From Cupriavidus neocaledonicus (GTDB lineage: Bacteria > Pseudomonadota > Gammaproteobacteria > Burkholderiales > Burkholderiaceae), in assembly GCF_000372525.1 (NCBI RefSeq), contig NZ_AQUR01000107.1, positions 186,001-250,000 on the forward strand: 64,000 nt of DNA, written 5' to 3'. Positions 27,603 through 35,849 of this stretch are shown here, one piece after another. Every line of letters begins with the position of its first letter. Positions within the stretch are counted from its first letter, which is position 1. A model generated the notes under the pieces. It saw nothing but the letters and a program-made list of their open reading frames with translations. It ran no database searches and was not told the DNA's origin. Position numbers and translations under genes: made by a program.

Positions 27603-29177
27603 TTAGTGGCGGAAGTGCCGCGTGCCGGTCAGCACCATGGCAATGCCGCGCTCGTCGGCGGCGGCGATCACTTCGTCATCGCGCACCGAGCCGCCCGGCT
27701 GGATCACGCAGGTCGCGCCCGCATCGACCACCACGTCGAGGCCGTCGCGGAACGGGAAGAACGCGTCCGATGCCACCGCCGAGCCGGCCAGGGTCAGGCC
27801 GGCGTTCTGCGCCTTGATGCTGGCGATGCGGGCCGAATCGACGCGGCTCATCTGGCCGGCGCCCACGCCCAGCGTCATGCCGCCGCCGCAGAACACGATG
27901 GCGTTGGACTTGACGAACTTGGCCACGCGCCAGGCGAACATCAGGTCGTCCATTTCCTTCGGCGTCGGGTGGCGACGCGTCACCACGCGCAGCTCCGACG
28001 GCTGCACGTTCTTGGCGTCGGGGCTCTGCACCAGCAGGCCGCCGCCGACGCGCTTGAAGTCATACTGGTTGATCCCCTTGCCCAGCGGAATCTCCAGCAG
28101 CCGCACGTTCTGCTTGGCCGCGAACACGGCGCGCGCGGCGGCGCTGAACGACGGCGCGATCAGCACCTCGACGAACTGCCTGGCCACCGCCTGCGCGGCG
28201 GCTTCGTCCAGTTCCACGTTGAAAGCGATGATGCCGCCGAAGGCCGAGGTCGAGTCGGTCTTGAAGGCCTTGTCGTACGCTTCCAGCGCGCTGGCGCCCA
28301 GCGCCACGCCGCACGGGTTGGCGTGCTTGATGATGACGCAGGCAGCCCCGCTGGCGGCGTCGAACGATTTCACGCACTCCCACGCGGCATCGGCGTCGGC
28401 GATGTTGTTGTACGACAGTTCCTTGCCTTGCAGCTGCACGTAGTTGGCGAGCGCGCCGTCGACCGCCTTCAGGTCGCGGTAGAACGCCGCCGACTGGTGC
28501 GGATTCTCGCCGTAGCGCATTTCCTGGACCTTGTCGAAGGCCAGGTTCAGCGTCTGCGGGTAGGCGCTGCGGGCCTGGTGCGACTTGTCGGTGCCGAGGC
28601 TGGTCAGGTAGTTGGTGATGGCGCCGTCGTACTGCGCGGTGTGCGCGAACACCTTGGTGGCCAGGCGGAAGTTGGTGTCGTAGCCGACGCTGTTGCCGTT
28701 GGCGCGCATTTCGTCGAGCACCACGGCGTAGTCGGCCGGGTCGACGATCACGGTCACGTCACGGTGGTTCTTGGCCGCCGAGCGCAGCATGGTCGGGCCG
28801 CCGATGTCGATGTTCTCGATCGCGTCCGGCAGCGTGCAGTCATCCTTGGCCACGGTCTGCTGGAACGGATACAGGTTCACCACCAGCAGGTCGATGGTGG
28901 GGATGTTGTGCTCGGCCAGCGCGGCCATGTGCTCGGGCAGGTCGCGGCGCGCCAGGATGCCGCCGTGGACCTTGGGGTGCAGCGTCTTGACGCGGCCGTC
29001 GAGCATTTCCGGGAAGCCGGTGTAGTCGGCCACCTCCGTCACGGGCAGGCCGCTGTCGGCCAGCAGCTTGGCGGTGCCGCCGGTGGAAAGCAGCGTGACG
29101 CCGAGCGCGTTCAGTTCGCGCGCGAATTCGACGATGCCGGTCTTGTCGGAAACGGAAAGTAGGGCTTGCTTGATCAT
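27603..29177 (-). CDS. purH: Bifunctional AICAR transformylase / IMP cyclohydrolase
   Basis: 524 aa, last two steps of IMP synthesis. N-terminal MGS-like cyclohydrolase domain ([20 protein letters not shown], to about residue 150; [12 protein letters not shown] seen) and C-terminal AICARFT domain ([32 protein letters not shown]). ATG at 29177. It follows fis after 22 bases, giving the order dusB-fis-purH. Confidence 0.97.
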   Translation of the reverse strand: MIKQALLSVSDKTGIVEFARELNALGVTLLSTGGTAKLLADSGLPVTEVADYTGFPEMLDGRVKTLHPKVHGGILARRDLPEHMAALAEHNIPTIDLLVVNLYPFQQTVAKDDCTLPDAIENIDIGGPTMLRSAAKNHRDVTVIVDPADYAVVLDEMRANGNSVGYDTNFRLATKVFAHTAQYDGAITNYLTSLGTDKSHQARSAYPQTLNLAFDKVQEMRYGENPHQSAAFYRDLKAVDGALANYVQLQGKELSYNNIADADAAWECVKSFDAASGAACVIIKHANPCGVALGASALEAYDKAFKTDSTSAFGGIIAFNVELDEAAAQAVARQFVEVLIAPSFSAAARAVFAAKQNVRLLEIPLGKGINQYDFKRVGGGLLVQSPDAKNVQPSELRVVTRRHPTPKEMDDLMFAWRVAKFVKSNAIVFCGGGMTLGVGAGQMSRVDSARIASIKAQNAGLTLAGSAVASDAFFPFRDGLDVVVDAGATCVIQPGGSVRDDEVIAAADERGIAMVLTGTRHFRH

Positions 29178-29199
29178 GGCTGTGGGAAACGCTTCAAAT

Positions 29200-29433
29200 T
29201 CAAAGTAAACCGTGCTGCTGCAGCTTCTTGCGCAGCGTATTGCGATTGATGCCCAGGTAGGCGGCCGCCAGCGACTGGTTGCGCTCGGCGCGCACCATCA
29301 CGGCTTCCAGCAGCGGCCGTTCGACCGCCTCGAGCACCATGTTGTACATGTTCGACGGCTCTTCGCCGTCCAGGTCGCGAAAGTACGTATCCAGGCTTTC
29401 CCGGATGCACTGGTCGATAGCGTTGCGGCTCAT
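29200..29433 (-). CDS. fis: DNA-binding protein Fis
   Basis: 77 aa, shorter than the 98-aa E. coli Fis because it lacks most of the N-terminal arm, as usual in betaproteobacteria. The C-terminal helix-turn-helix is seen as [20 protein letters not shown]. Nucleoid-associated factor that bends DNA and activates stable RNA genes. Its ATG overlaps the dusB stop by 4 bases, the conserved dusB-fis operon. Confidence 0.95.
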   Translation of the reverse strand: MSRNAIDQCIRESLDTYFRDLDGEEPSNMYNMVLEAVERPLLEAVMVRAERNQSLAAAYLGINRNTLRKKLQQHGLL

Positions 29434-30545
29434 GCGGCAAGCAACTCCCCGTTTTTGTTGTTGTTCGCTTCGTCTTTATCTTGTCTGCCCGGCTCGTCTT
29501 CCACGTACACCAGCCGGTCCGAGAACTGCGCCTGCTCGTCGAAGAAGGCGTTGACCGCCGCCAGTTGCTCGGTGGTGGATTCCAGCGTGTTCATGCGGTG
29601 CCGGAACAGGTTGGCGCCGCGCAGCCCGCGCGTGTACCAGGCAATGTGCTTGCGCGCGGTGCGCACGCCGGTGAACTCGCCGTAGAAGGCATAGTGGTCT
29701 TCCAGGTGCGCGTTCATGATGGCGCGGATCTCGGCCACTTCGGGCGACGGCAGCATCTCGCCGGTCTTCAGGAAGTGCTCGATCTCGCGGAACAGCCAGG
29801 GCCGGCCCTGCGCCGCGCGGCCGATCATGAGCGCGTCGGCGCCGGTCAGCGCCAGCACCTGCCGGGCCTTCTGCGGCGTGGTGATGTCGCCGTTGGCGAC
29901 CACCGGGATCGAGAGCTCTGCCTTGACCGCGGCAATGGTCTCGTACTCGGCGTCGCCGTGGTACAGGTCGGCGCGGGTGCGGCCGTGGATGGTCAGCATG
30001 CTGATGCCCGCGTCTTCGACCATGCGCGCGATGCGCAGCGCATTGCGGTTTTCGCGGTTCCAGCCGGTGCGGATTTTCAGCGTCACCGGCACGCGCTCGC
30101 CGACCGCGGCGACCACCGCCTCGACGATGCGCACCACCAGCGGCTCGTTCTGCAGCAGCGCCGAGCCGGCGGCGACGTTGCACACCTTCTTGGCCGGGCA
30201 GCCCATGTTGATGTCGATGATCTGCGCGCCGCGGTCGACGTTGTAGCGCGCGGCCTCGGCCATCATCGACGGCTCGGCGCCGGCGATCTGCACCGCGATC
30301 GGCTCGACCTCGCCGGCGTGGTTGGCGCGGCGCATGGTCTTCTCGCTCTTCCACAGCTGGGCGTTGGACGCGACCATCTCCGACACCGCGTAGCCCGCGC
30401 CGAGCTGCTTGCACAGCTGGCGGAAGGGCCGGTCCGTCACGCCCGCCATCGGGGCGACAAACAGGTTGTTGCGGAGTTGGTGAGGTCCGATCTGCACGGC
30501 GGTGGTGGCGGTTGTGGCGGTGAAGCGGCGGTTCTGGTGACCCAT
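29430..30545 (-). CDS. dusB: tRNA-dihydrouridine synthase B
   Basis: 371 aa flavoenzyme reducing uridines in the tRNA D-loop. FMN/tRNA motifs: FVAPMAGVTDRPFR, DINMGCPAKKVCN (catalytic Cys), KIRTGWN, TIHGRTR and MIGRAAQGRPW. Start placed at ATG 30545 (MGHQNRRF); about 30 N-terminal residues before the conserved core make the exact start uncertain. TAGAAT on the minus strand at 30699-30694 with a TTGGGC upstream is a plausible promoter. First gene of dusB-fis. Confidence 0.93.
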   Translation of the reverse strand: MGHQNRRFTATTATTAVQIGPHQLRNNLFVAPMAGVTDRPFRQLCKQLGAGYAVSEMVASNAQLWKSEKTMRRANHAGEVEPIAVQIAGAEPSMMAEAARYNVDRGAQIIDINMGCPAKKVCNVAAGSALLQNEPLVVRIVEAVVAAVGERVPVTLKIRTGWNRENRNALRIARMVEDAGISMLTIHGRTRADLYHGDAEYETIAAVKAELSIPVVANGDITTPQKARQVLALTGADALMIGRAAQGRPWLFREIEHFLKTGEMLPSPEVAEIRAIMNAHLEDHYAFYGEFTGVRTARKHIAWYTRGLRGANLFRHRMNTLESTTEQLAAVNAFFDEQAQFSDRLVYVEDEPGRQDKDEANNNKNGELLAA

Positions 30546-30693
30546 CCCGATGGCCCGGTGTCGCCGCACGACATGCGCCGCGACGGATCGGGACAGTCTG
30601 CGTCGGGGCGGGAACGAAACAGAGACGAAACGGAAAAACATGGCCCTGCCGAAACTGCTGCCGGCGGTGGATCGGGACATGTGCGAGGGCAGG

Positions 30694-30724
30694 ATTCTAC
30701 CGCCAATCGGTCGCCGTTGCCCAA
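30694..30724 (-). promoter_or_regulatory. Candidate promoter of dusB-fis
   Basis: Minus strand TTGGGC (30724-30719), 19-base spacer, TAGAAT (30699-30694). The -10 is embedded in GGCGGTAGAATC, a 12-mer found also upstream of pepP (33953-33966 region). Predicted leader of about 140 nt. Confidence 0.4.
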
Positions 30725-30772
30725 GATTTGAGCATCCGCAGCGCGGCGCGGCAGGGACTGTGGCGCCATGAC

Positions 30773-30808
30773 GCCGCCGCCAGTGGCGCAAGCGCCACTG
30801 GCGGCGGC
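30773..30808. repeat. 17-bp perfect inverted repeat after ubiH
   Basis: 30773-30789 is exactly complementary to 30792-30808 with a 2-base centre. It lies 11 bases beyond the ubiH stop, so it likely ends or stabilises that transcript; there is no T-run. Nothing else is seen in the 274-bp ubiH-dusB gap except the dusB promoter. Confidence 0.6.
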
Positions 30809-30819
30809 AAGCCGGCGGT

Positions 30820-32058
30820 TCAGCGGCGCATGCCGAACATCATGTGGCGCGCCAGCGCATGCCGCAGCGGCGGCAGGCATGCCAGCGCCGCCAGCGACGC
30901 GCCGCGGGCATGGGCCGCGAGCGGATAGGCCACGCCGAACACGCGCGGCAGCAGGTCGGTGACGCCGATGGTGACGGCGCGGTCGAGGCGATGGCGGGCG
31001 GCAAACGCCTGCAGCGCTTGGGCGGTGCAGGCGCCGCGCAGCGAGTCGGCCAGCGCAAAGGCATCGCGCAGCCCCAGGTTCAGCCCCTGTCCGGCCACCG
31101 GATGCAGCGTCTGCGCGGCATTGCCGACCGCCACCACGCGCCCGTTGACCGTGACCGGCGCGGCGTTCAGCCCCAGCGGGAAGGCATGGCGCTTGCCCGC
31201 CAGCGTGAACTCGCCCATGCGATCGCCGAAAGCGCGGCCCAGCTCGGCGGCAAACTGCGCTTCTGGCAGCGCGATGCGGCGCGCGGCCTGCTCCGGCGGG
31301 CAGCACCACACCAGCGCGTAACCGGGCGTGCCGTGTTCCTCGTGCGGCAGCAGCGCCAGCGGGCCTTCCTCGGTAAAGCGCTCCCAGGCCCAGCCGGGTT
31401 GCGGACGCGAGCAGGTCACATGGGCGATCACCGCGGTCTGGCGATAGTCGCGCGTACGCGCGCCGCGGCCCTGGTGCGCGGCCTGTTCATGGAACAGCCC
31501 GCCCTCGGCCTGCACCGCCAGGCGTGCGGCAAACCGTGCCGCCAGGCCGTCGTGGCCGGTGCCCTCCAGATGCACGAGGCCGGCGTCCGCCACGTCCGCC
31601 CCGCGCGGCAGCGGATCCTGCTCGATCCGCTCGATGCGGGTTTCGAAGACGCGGCGCAGCCGGACCGCGCCGGCGGCCTGCGCCGCTTGCGCCAGCGCGC
31701 GCTCCAGCACGTTGCACAGCTCGCCGTAGCGCACCACGTAGCCGAGCGCGGGCACGCCGTAGTCGTCATGGTGCAGGCGGACATGGCCGAAGCGGCCGCG
31801 CTGCGACACATGGATATGCTCGATCGGGCTGCCCGGCACCGGCCAGGCGCCGATCTGCTCGAGCAACTGGCGGCTGCCGTGCGACAGCGCGATCGCGCGC
31901 GGGTCGCGCGCCGCGCGCGCCGGCGTGGCGGCGTCGACCAGCGCGATGCGCCAGCCGGTGGTGCGCAACAGCTGGCACGCCAGCGCCAGCCCGACCGGGC
32001 CGCCGCCGACGATGGCGATATCGGCCGGGCCCGTGAAATCAGGCTGCGGGGCCGGCAT
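30820..32058 (-). CDS. ubiH: UbiH/UbiF/VisC-type FAD-dependent hydroxylase (ubiquinone biosynthesis)
   Basis: 412 aa aromatic-ring hydroxylase. Dinucleotide fold IVGGGPVGLALACQLL near residue 15, the DG-like motif region, and the FAD-binding block GNAAQTLHPVAGQGLNLGLRD near 305 identify the UbiH-type family. Which ubiquinone carbon it hydroxylates (UbiH, UbiF or UbiI role) cannot be settled by eye. ATG 32058 lies inside the 3' end of the upstream unknown gene (20-base overlap). Follows pepP and the unknown gene, an arrangement reminiscent of the E. coli pepP-ubiH-ubiI (visC) cluster. Confidence 0.88.
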   Translation of the reverse strand: MPAPQPDFTGPADIAIVGGGPVGLALACQLLRTTGWRIALVDAATPARAARDPRAIALSHGSRQLLEQIGAWPVPGSPIEHIHVSQRGRFGHVRLHHDDYGVPALGYVVRYGELCNVLERALAQAAQAAGAVRLRRVFETRIERIEQDPLPRGADVADAGLVHLEGTGHDGLAARFAARLAVQAEGGLFHEQAAHQGRGARTRDYRQTAVIAHVTCSRPQPGWAWERFTEEGPLALLPHEEHGTPGYALVWCCPPEQAARRIALPEAQFAAELGRAFGDRMGEFTLAGKRHAFPLGLNAAPVTVNGRVVAVGNAAQTLHPVAGQGLNLGLRDAFALADSLRGACTAQALQAFAARHRLDRAVTIGVTDLLPRVFGVAYPLAAHARGASLAALACLPPLRHALARHMMFGMRR

Positions 32059-32518
32059 GGTCGCTGCCTCCTGCACGGTCTGCGTCGCCTTCGGGCCGGG
32101 CTTCAGTGCCGCGCTTCCAGCAGATCGCGTCGGAGCGCGACTTGCCCGCCGCGGCGTCGCGCAGCGCGTTGTCGAGCTTTTGCTGGTTGAAGCCCGGCAG
32201 CGCGCGCAGCTGCTGCAGCAACGCGGCATGGTTGGCGGCGTCGAACGGCACCACGCAACCCTGGCCCGAGTCCGGCGCGCCGATCAGGATCAGCCAGGCC
32301 TTGCCGGCCCAGGGCGCGCGTTCGGAGACCCGCACCACCACGCGCTCGAGCACGTTCCAGGCGAGCTCCTCGCGCTGGCCGTCGGGGCGGTGCACCACCA
32401 CGCGATCGTCGTACAGGTTGACGATGAACGGTTCGGACGGATCGGGCCGCCGGGCGCTGCCAGCCTGGTCACGGGCGCCGCCCTGTCCCGGCAGGATCCT
32501 GCGCAGCCAGCCGATCAT
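32039..32518 (-). CDS. Hypothetical protein between pepP and ubiH
   Basis: 159 aa, no signal peptide. Residues about 30-120 look like a compact beta-rich domain (FIVNLYDDRVVVHRPDG, then WNVLERVVVRVSE and GKAWLILIGA); the C-terminal 35 residues are charged and low-complexity. The ATG overlaps the pepP stop by 4 bases and its end overlaps ubiH by 20, so it is certainly translated within the operon. I do not recognise a family; a PH-like fold is a guess. Confidence 0.7.
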   Translation of the reverse strand: MIGWLRRILPGQGGARDQAGSARRPDPSEPFIVNLYDDRVVVHRPDGQREELAWNVLERVVVRVSERAPWAGKAWLILIGAPDSGQGCVVPFDAANHAALLQQLRALPGFNQQKLDNALRDAAAGKSRSDAICWKRGTEARPEGDADRAGGSDHAGPAA

Positions 32519-33915
32519 CGCTGGCCTCCGGCGGTGGCGCGCTCGCGCATCAGCGCTTCGATCTCGTCGGCCAGCACCGGCACGCCGCGCGTGATCAGCT
32601 CGCAGTCGCCCTCGGTGACCACGGCGTCGTCCTCGATGCGGATGCCGATATGCCAGTAGCGCTCGGGCACGTCCTCCGCCGGGCGCACGTAGATGCCGGG
32701 CTCGATGGTCAGCACCATGCCGGGCTGCAGCGGCCGCCACGGCCGCTCGCCCTCGCCGCTGTGGCTGGCCACGCGGTATTCGCCTACGTCATGGACATCC
32801 ATGCCGAGCCAGTGGCCGGTGCGGTGCATGTAGAAGCGGCGATAGCTGCCGCTGGCCAGCACGTCGTCGAGCGTGCCTTCCTTGTTGCGGTCGAGCAGGC
32901 CGGTGTCGAGCATGCCCTGGGCCAGCACGCGCACGGCGGCGTCATGCGGCACGTTGTACGGTACCCCGGCGCGGGTCTCGGCGATGGCGGCCTGCTGCGC
33001 GGCCACCACCAGGTCATACAGCTCGCGCTGCGCCGGCGAAAAGCGGCCCGAGACCGGGAAGGTGCGGGTGATGTCGGAGGCGTAGCCATCGAGTTCGCAG
33101 CCGGCGTCGATCAGGCACAGGTCGCCGTCCTTCAGCTCGGCCGGGCCGGCGCGGTAATGCAGCACGCAGGCGTTGGGGCCGGTGGCGACGATCGAGTTGT
33201 AGGCCACGCTCTGCGCGCCATGTCGGCGGAATTCATAGAGCAGCTCGGCCTCGAGGTGGTATTCGCGCAGGCCGGCGCGGGTGGCCTGCATCGCGCGCAC
33301 ATGGGCGCCGGCGGAAATCGCCGCGGCGCGGCGCATGATGGCCAGCTCGCCGGCGTCCTTGAACAGCCGCATTTCATCTAGCAGCGTGCGGATGTCGAGC
33401 GCCACCGACGGCGCGGCCACGCCGGCGCGGCCCTGCAAGCGCACCGCGTCGAGCCAGCGCCGCATCTGCATGTCGGTGCGGATCGAATCGGCCAGCGGGT
33501 ACGCCAGCTGCGCGCGGTTGGCCAGCAGCGGCGGCAGCGTGGCGTCGATCTCTTCGACCGAATAGGCCTGGTCGAAGCCGAACGCGGCGCGCGCGCCTTC
33601 CGGGCCGAAGCGGAAGCCGTCCCAGATCTCGCGCTCTTCATGCTTGGGGCGGCAGAACAGGATGCTGCGGTCGGCCTCGGCCGGCTCGCCGGGCGCGCCG
33701 GCCACCAGCACCAGCACCGCTTCGGGCTCGGTGAAGCCGCTCAGGTAATAGAAATAGCTGTCGTGCCGGTACGGGTAGTCGCTGTCGCGGTTGCGCATCG
33801 CTTCCGGCGCCGTGGGCAGGATCGCCACGCCGCCGCCGCCGGCGCGCAAGTGCTGCAGCACACGGGCGCGGCGTTCGCGGCAGGCGGCGAGGAGGGCAGT
33901 GTCGGGTGCGGACAT
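32515..33915 (-). CDS. pepP: Xaa-Pro aminopeptidase P
   Basis: 466 aa, pita-bread metallopeptidase removing N-terminal residues before proline. N-terminal AMP_N domain (RNRDSDYPYRHDSYFYYLSG) and catalytic domain with metal ligands in LIDAGCELDGYASDITRTF (two Asp), HRTGHWLGMDVHD (His), TIEPGIYV and RIEDDAVVTEGD (two Glu). ATG at 33915. TAGAAT on the minus strand at 33961-33956 gives a possible local promoter within the 81-bp gap to murU. Confidence 0.95.
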   Translation of the reverse strand: MSAPDTALLAACRERRARVLQHLRAGGGGVAILPTAPEAMRNRDSDYPYRHDSYFYYLSGFTEPEAVLVLVAGAPGEPAEADRSILFCRPKHEEREIWDGFRFGPEGARAAFGFDQAYSVEEIDATLPPLLANRAQLAYPLADSIRTDMQMRRWLDAVRLQGRAGVAAPSVALDIRTLLDEMRLFKDAGELAIMRRAAAISAGAHVRAMQATRAGLREYHLEAELLYEFRRHGAQSVAYNSIVATGPNACVLHYRAGPAELKDGDLCLIDAGCELDGYASDITRTFPVSGRFSPAQRELYDLVVAAQQAAIAETRAGVPYNVPHDAAVRVLAQGMLDTGLLDRNKEGTLDDVLASGSYRRFYMHRTGHWLGMDVHDVGEYRVASHSGEGERPWRPLQPGMVLTIEPGIYVRPAEDVPERYWHIGIRIEDDAVVTEGDCELITRGVPVLADEIEALMRERATAGGQR

Positions 33916-33996
33916 GGTCTGGCCTGGAGAAGAAGGATCAGGCCGATTCTACCGCCGCCGGCGGCGCCGCTGCGCCAGTGGCGCGAAAGTCGCGCG

Positions 33997-34722
33997 CTAG
34001 CGGCCTTGTGCGGCCGACAGCATGACGTCCAGCTCGGCGAGCTGCGCCGGTGTGCCGACGTTCTCCCAGCGCCCGTCGAAGCGCTCGCCGGTGGCGGTGC
34101 CGGCGGCGATGCCGGCATGGAAGATCGGCGTCATCGCCAGCCGCGTGCCCGGCACGATATCGGTAAACAGCCGGGTGTCGTACAGGCCGATATTGCCGAA
34201 GGTCAGGCGCGCCCCGCTGGCCGGCTCGGCGTCGAGCGAAAGCCGGCCGTGCGCGTCGAGCGTGAAATCGCCGCGCGCATGGAACGGCGGATTCGGCACC
34301 ATCACCAGGTGCATGTGCGGCGCGGCCGCACCCGCCAGCGCCTGCGCGCGCGGCAGCAGCGCGCGGAAATCGTAGTCGCAGAAGATGTCGCCGGATACCG
34401 CCAGGAAGATCTCGCCGCGGACCGGGTCATGCGACAGCAGCGGCAGGGCCTTGGCGATGCCGCCCGCCGTTTCCAGCGCCTCGCCTTCGGCCGAGTAGGC
34501 GATGCGCACGCCGAAGCGGCTGCCGTCGCCCAGCGCGGCTTCGATCTGCGCGCCCAGCCAGGCGTGGTTGATGACGATGTCGCGCAGCCCGGCGCGCGCC
34601 AGCGCCTCGATCTTCCAGACGATCAGCGGCTTGCCGCCCACCGCCAGCAGCGGCTTGGGGCAGGCATCGGTCAGCGGGCGCATGCGGTCGCCGCGGCCGG
34701 CGGCAAAGATCATCACCTTCAT
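33997..34722 (-). CDS. murU: N-acetylmuramate alpha-1-phosphate uridylyltransferase (MurU)
   Basis: 241 aa nucleotidyltransferase. N-terminal signature FAAGRGDRMRPLTDACPKPL, the metal-binding VSGDIFCDYDF, and INHAWLGAQIEAALGDGSRF closely follow Pseudomonas MurU. It makes UDP-MurNAc from MurNAc-1-P, bypassing MurA, which in pseudomonads lowers fosfomycin sensitivity. The gene overlaps azlD by 4 bases and shares an operon with amgK, whose product provides MurNAc-1-P. Alternative: a generic sugar-1-P nucleotidyltransferase, but the amgK linkage and adjacent lptD argue for MurU. Confidence 0.88.
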   Translation of the reverse strand: MKVMIFAAGRGDRMRPLTDACPKPLLAVGGKPLIVWKIEALARAGLRDIVINHAWLGAQIEAALGDGSRFGVRIAYSAEGEALETAGGIAKALPLLSHDPVRGEIFLAVSGDIFCDYDFRALLPRAQALAGAAAPHMHLVMVPNPPFHARGDFTLDAHGRLSLDAEPASGARLTFGNIGLYDTRLFTDIVPGTRLAMTPIFHAGIAAGTATGERFDGRWENVGTPAQLAELDVMLSAAQGR

Positions 34723-35045
34723 CGGAACAGGGCCTCCAGGGCAAGCAGCGTGGCCATGCCGCCGGCAATGGTCCAGCCCACGCTGCGGGTACGTGCGGCA
34801 ATCAGGATGGCGACCACGCCGGCCACCAGCCGGGCGTTGGTCGGGGTCAGGGCAAGCTCGCCCTGCTGCATCAGCAGGTCGGGCGCGATCAGCGCCGACA
34901 GCATCGCGGCCGGCACGAACTGCAGCGCGGTGCGAAACCACGACGGCAGCCGCACCCGGCCTTCGACGGCGATGAACGACAGGCGGATCAGGAAGGTGGC
35001 CAGGCCCGCGGCCAGGAACACCCACAGCAGCGTCAGCGCACTCAT
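34719..35045 (-). CDS. azlD: AzlD family branched-chain amino acid exporter subunit
   Basis: 108 aa, small hydrophobic protein with three to four membrane segments (about residues 5-22, 38-57, 70-84, 90-106). Family start MSALTLLWVFLAAGLATFLIR, and the RLPSWFRTALQFVPAAML block. Acts with AzlC as an amino-acid efflux pair. ATGA overlaps on both sides: with azlC upstream and murU downstream. Confidence 0.88.
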   Translation of the reverse strand: MSALTLLWVFLAAGLATFLIRLSFIAVEGRVRLPSWFRTALQFVPAAMLSALIAPDLLMQQGELALTPTNARLVAGVVAILIAARTRSVGWTIAGGMATLLALEALFR

Positions 35046-35845
35046 GCGGCCTCCTTGCCGGCGGTGCCGGCAGTGCCGGCGTCGGTGGCGTGGCTGGTGG
35101 CGCGGGGGCCGGGGCGGTTGCCGCGGCCCAGCACCAGCATGCCCACGGCGATGCCGCCGAGCGCCGCCACCATCAGGCCGAGCTTGTGCGGCAGGCTGTA
35201 GCAGGCCACCGCCAGCGCGCTGGCCGCGAGCGCCGCGGCGACATGCGAGCGGTGCCTGAGGCCCGGCACGATGATGCCGATGAAGGTCAGCGGCAGGAAG
35301 AAGTCCAGCGGCCAGTGGCGCGGCACCTGGGCGCCGACCAGCACGCCGGCCAGCGTCGACAGCTGCCAGCTGGCCCACAGCGCGAAGCCGCCGCCAAAGT
35401 AATACCAGTGGCGGTAGCGGGCGCGCGCGCCGCTGTCGCCCAGCCGGTGCGTCATCGCGGCAAAGGCCTCGTCGGTCAGCAGGTAGGCGATCAGCGCCTT
35501 CCAGCGCCGCGGCAGGTGCGCCAGCGTCGGCGCGATGGTGGCCGAGTACAGCGCGTGGCGCAGGTTGACCATGGCCACCGTCAGCGTGATCACCACCGCC
35601 GGGGTGCCGGCGGTCCACAGCTGGGTCAGGATCATCTGCGAGGCGCCGCCGAACACGATCGCACTCATGGCGCAGGCCAGCCACGCGGGCATGCCGGCGC
35701 CGACCGCCAGCACGCCGTAGATCAGCCCGAACGGCACCACGCCCAGCAGCATCGGCGCGAGCGCGCGCGCCCCCGCCAGCCATTCGCCGGCGGCGGTGAT
35801 GGCGGGCGCGGTACTGTCGTCCGGACCGGAGGCGTCGGCGCGCAT
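35042..35845 (-). CDS. azlC: AzlC family branched-chain amino acid permease/exporter
   Basis: 267 aa inner-membrane protein with about seven or eight hydrophobic segments. AzlC/YgaZ landmarks LGVVPFGLIYGVLA, VFGGASQMI and VNLRHALYSA are clear. With AzlD it exports valine/leucine analogues or related compounds in other bacteria. ATG at 35845 is 4 bases after the amgK stop. Its place inside the MurNAc salvage operon is unexpected; the substrate here is not known. Confidence 0.9.
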   Translation of the reverse strand: MRADASGPDDSTAPAITAAGEWLAGARALAPMLLGVVPFGLIYGVLAVGAGMPAWLACAMSAIVFGGASQMILTQLWTAGTPAVVITLTVAMVNLRHALYSATIAPTLAHLPRRWKALIAYLLTDEAFAAMTHRLGDSGARARYRHWYYFGGGFALWASWQLSTLAGVLVGAQVPRHWPLDFFLPLTFIGIIVPGLRHRSHVAAALAASALAVACYSLPHKLGLMVAALGGIAVGMLVLGRGNRPGPRATSHATDAGTAGTAGKEAA

Positions 35846-35849
35846 GGCG

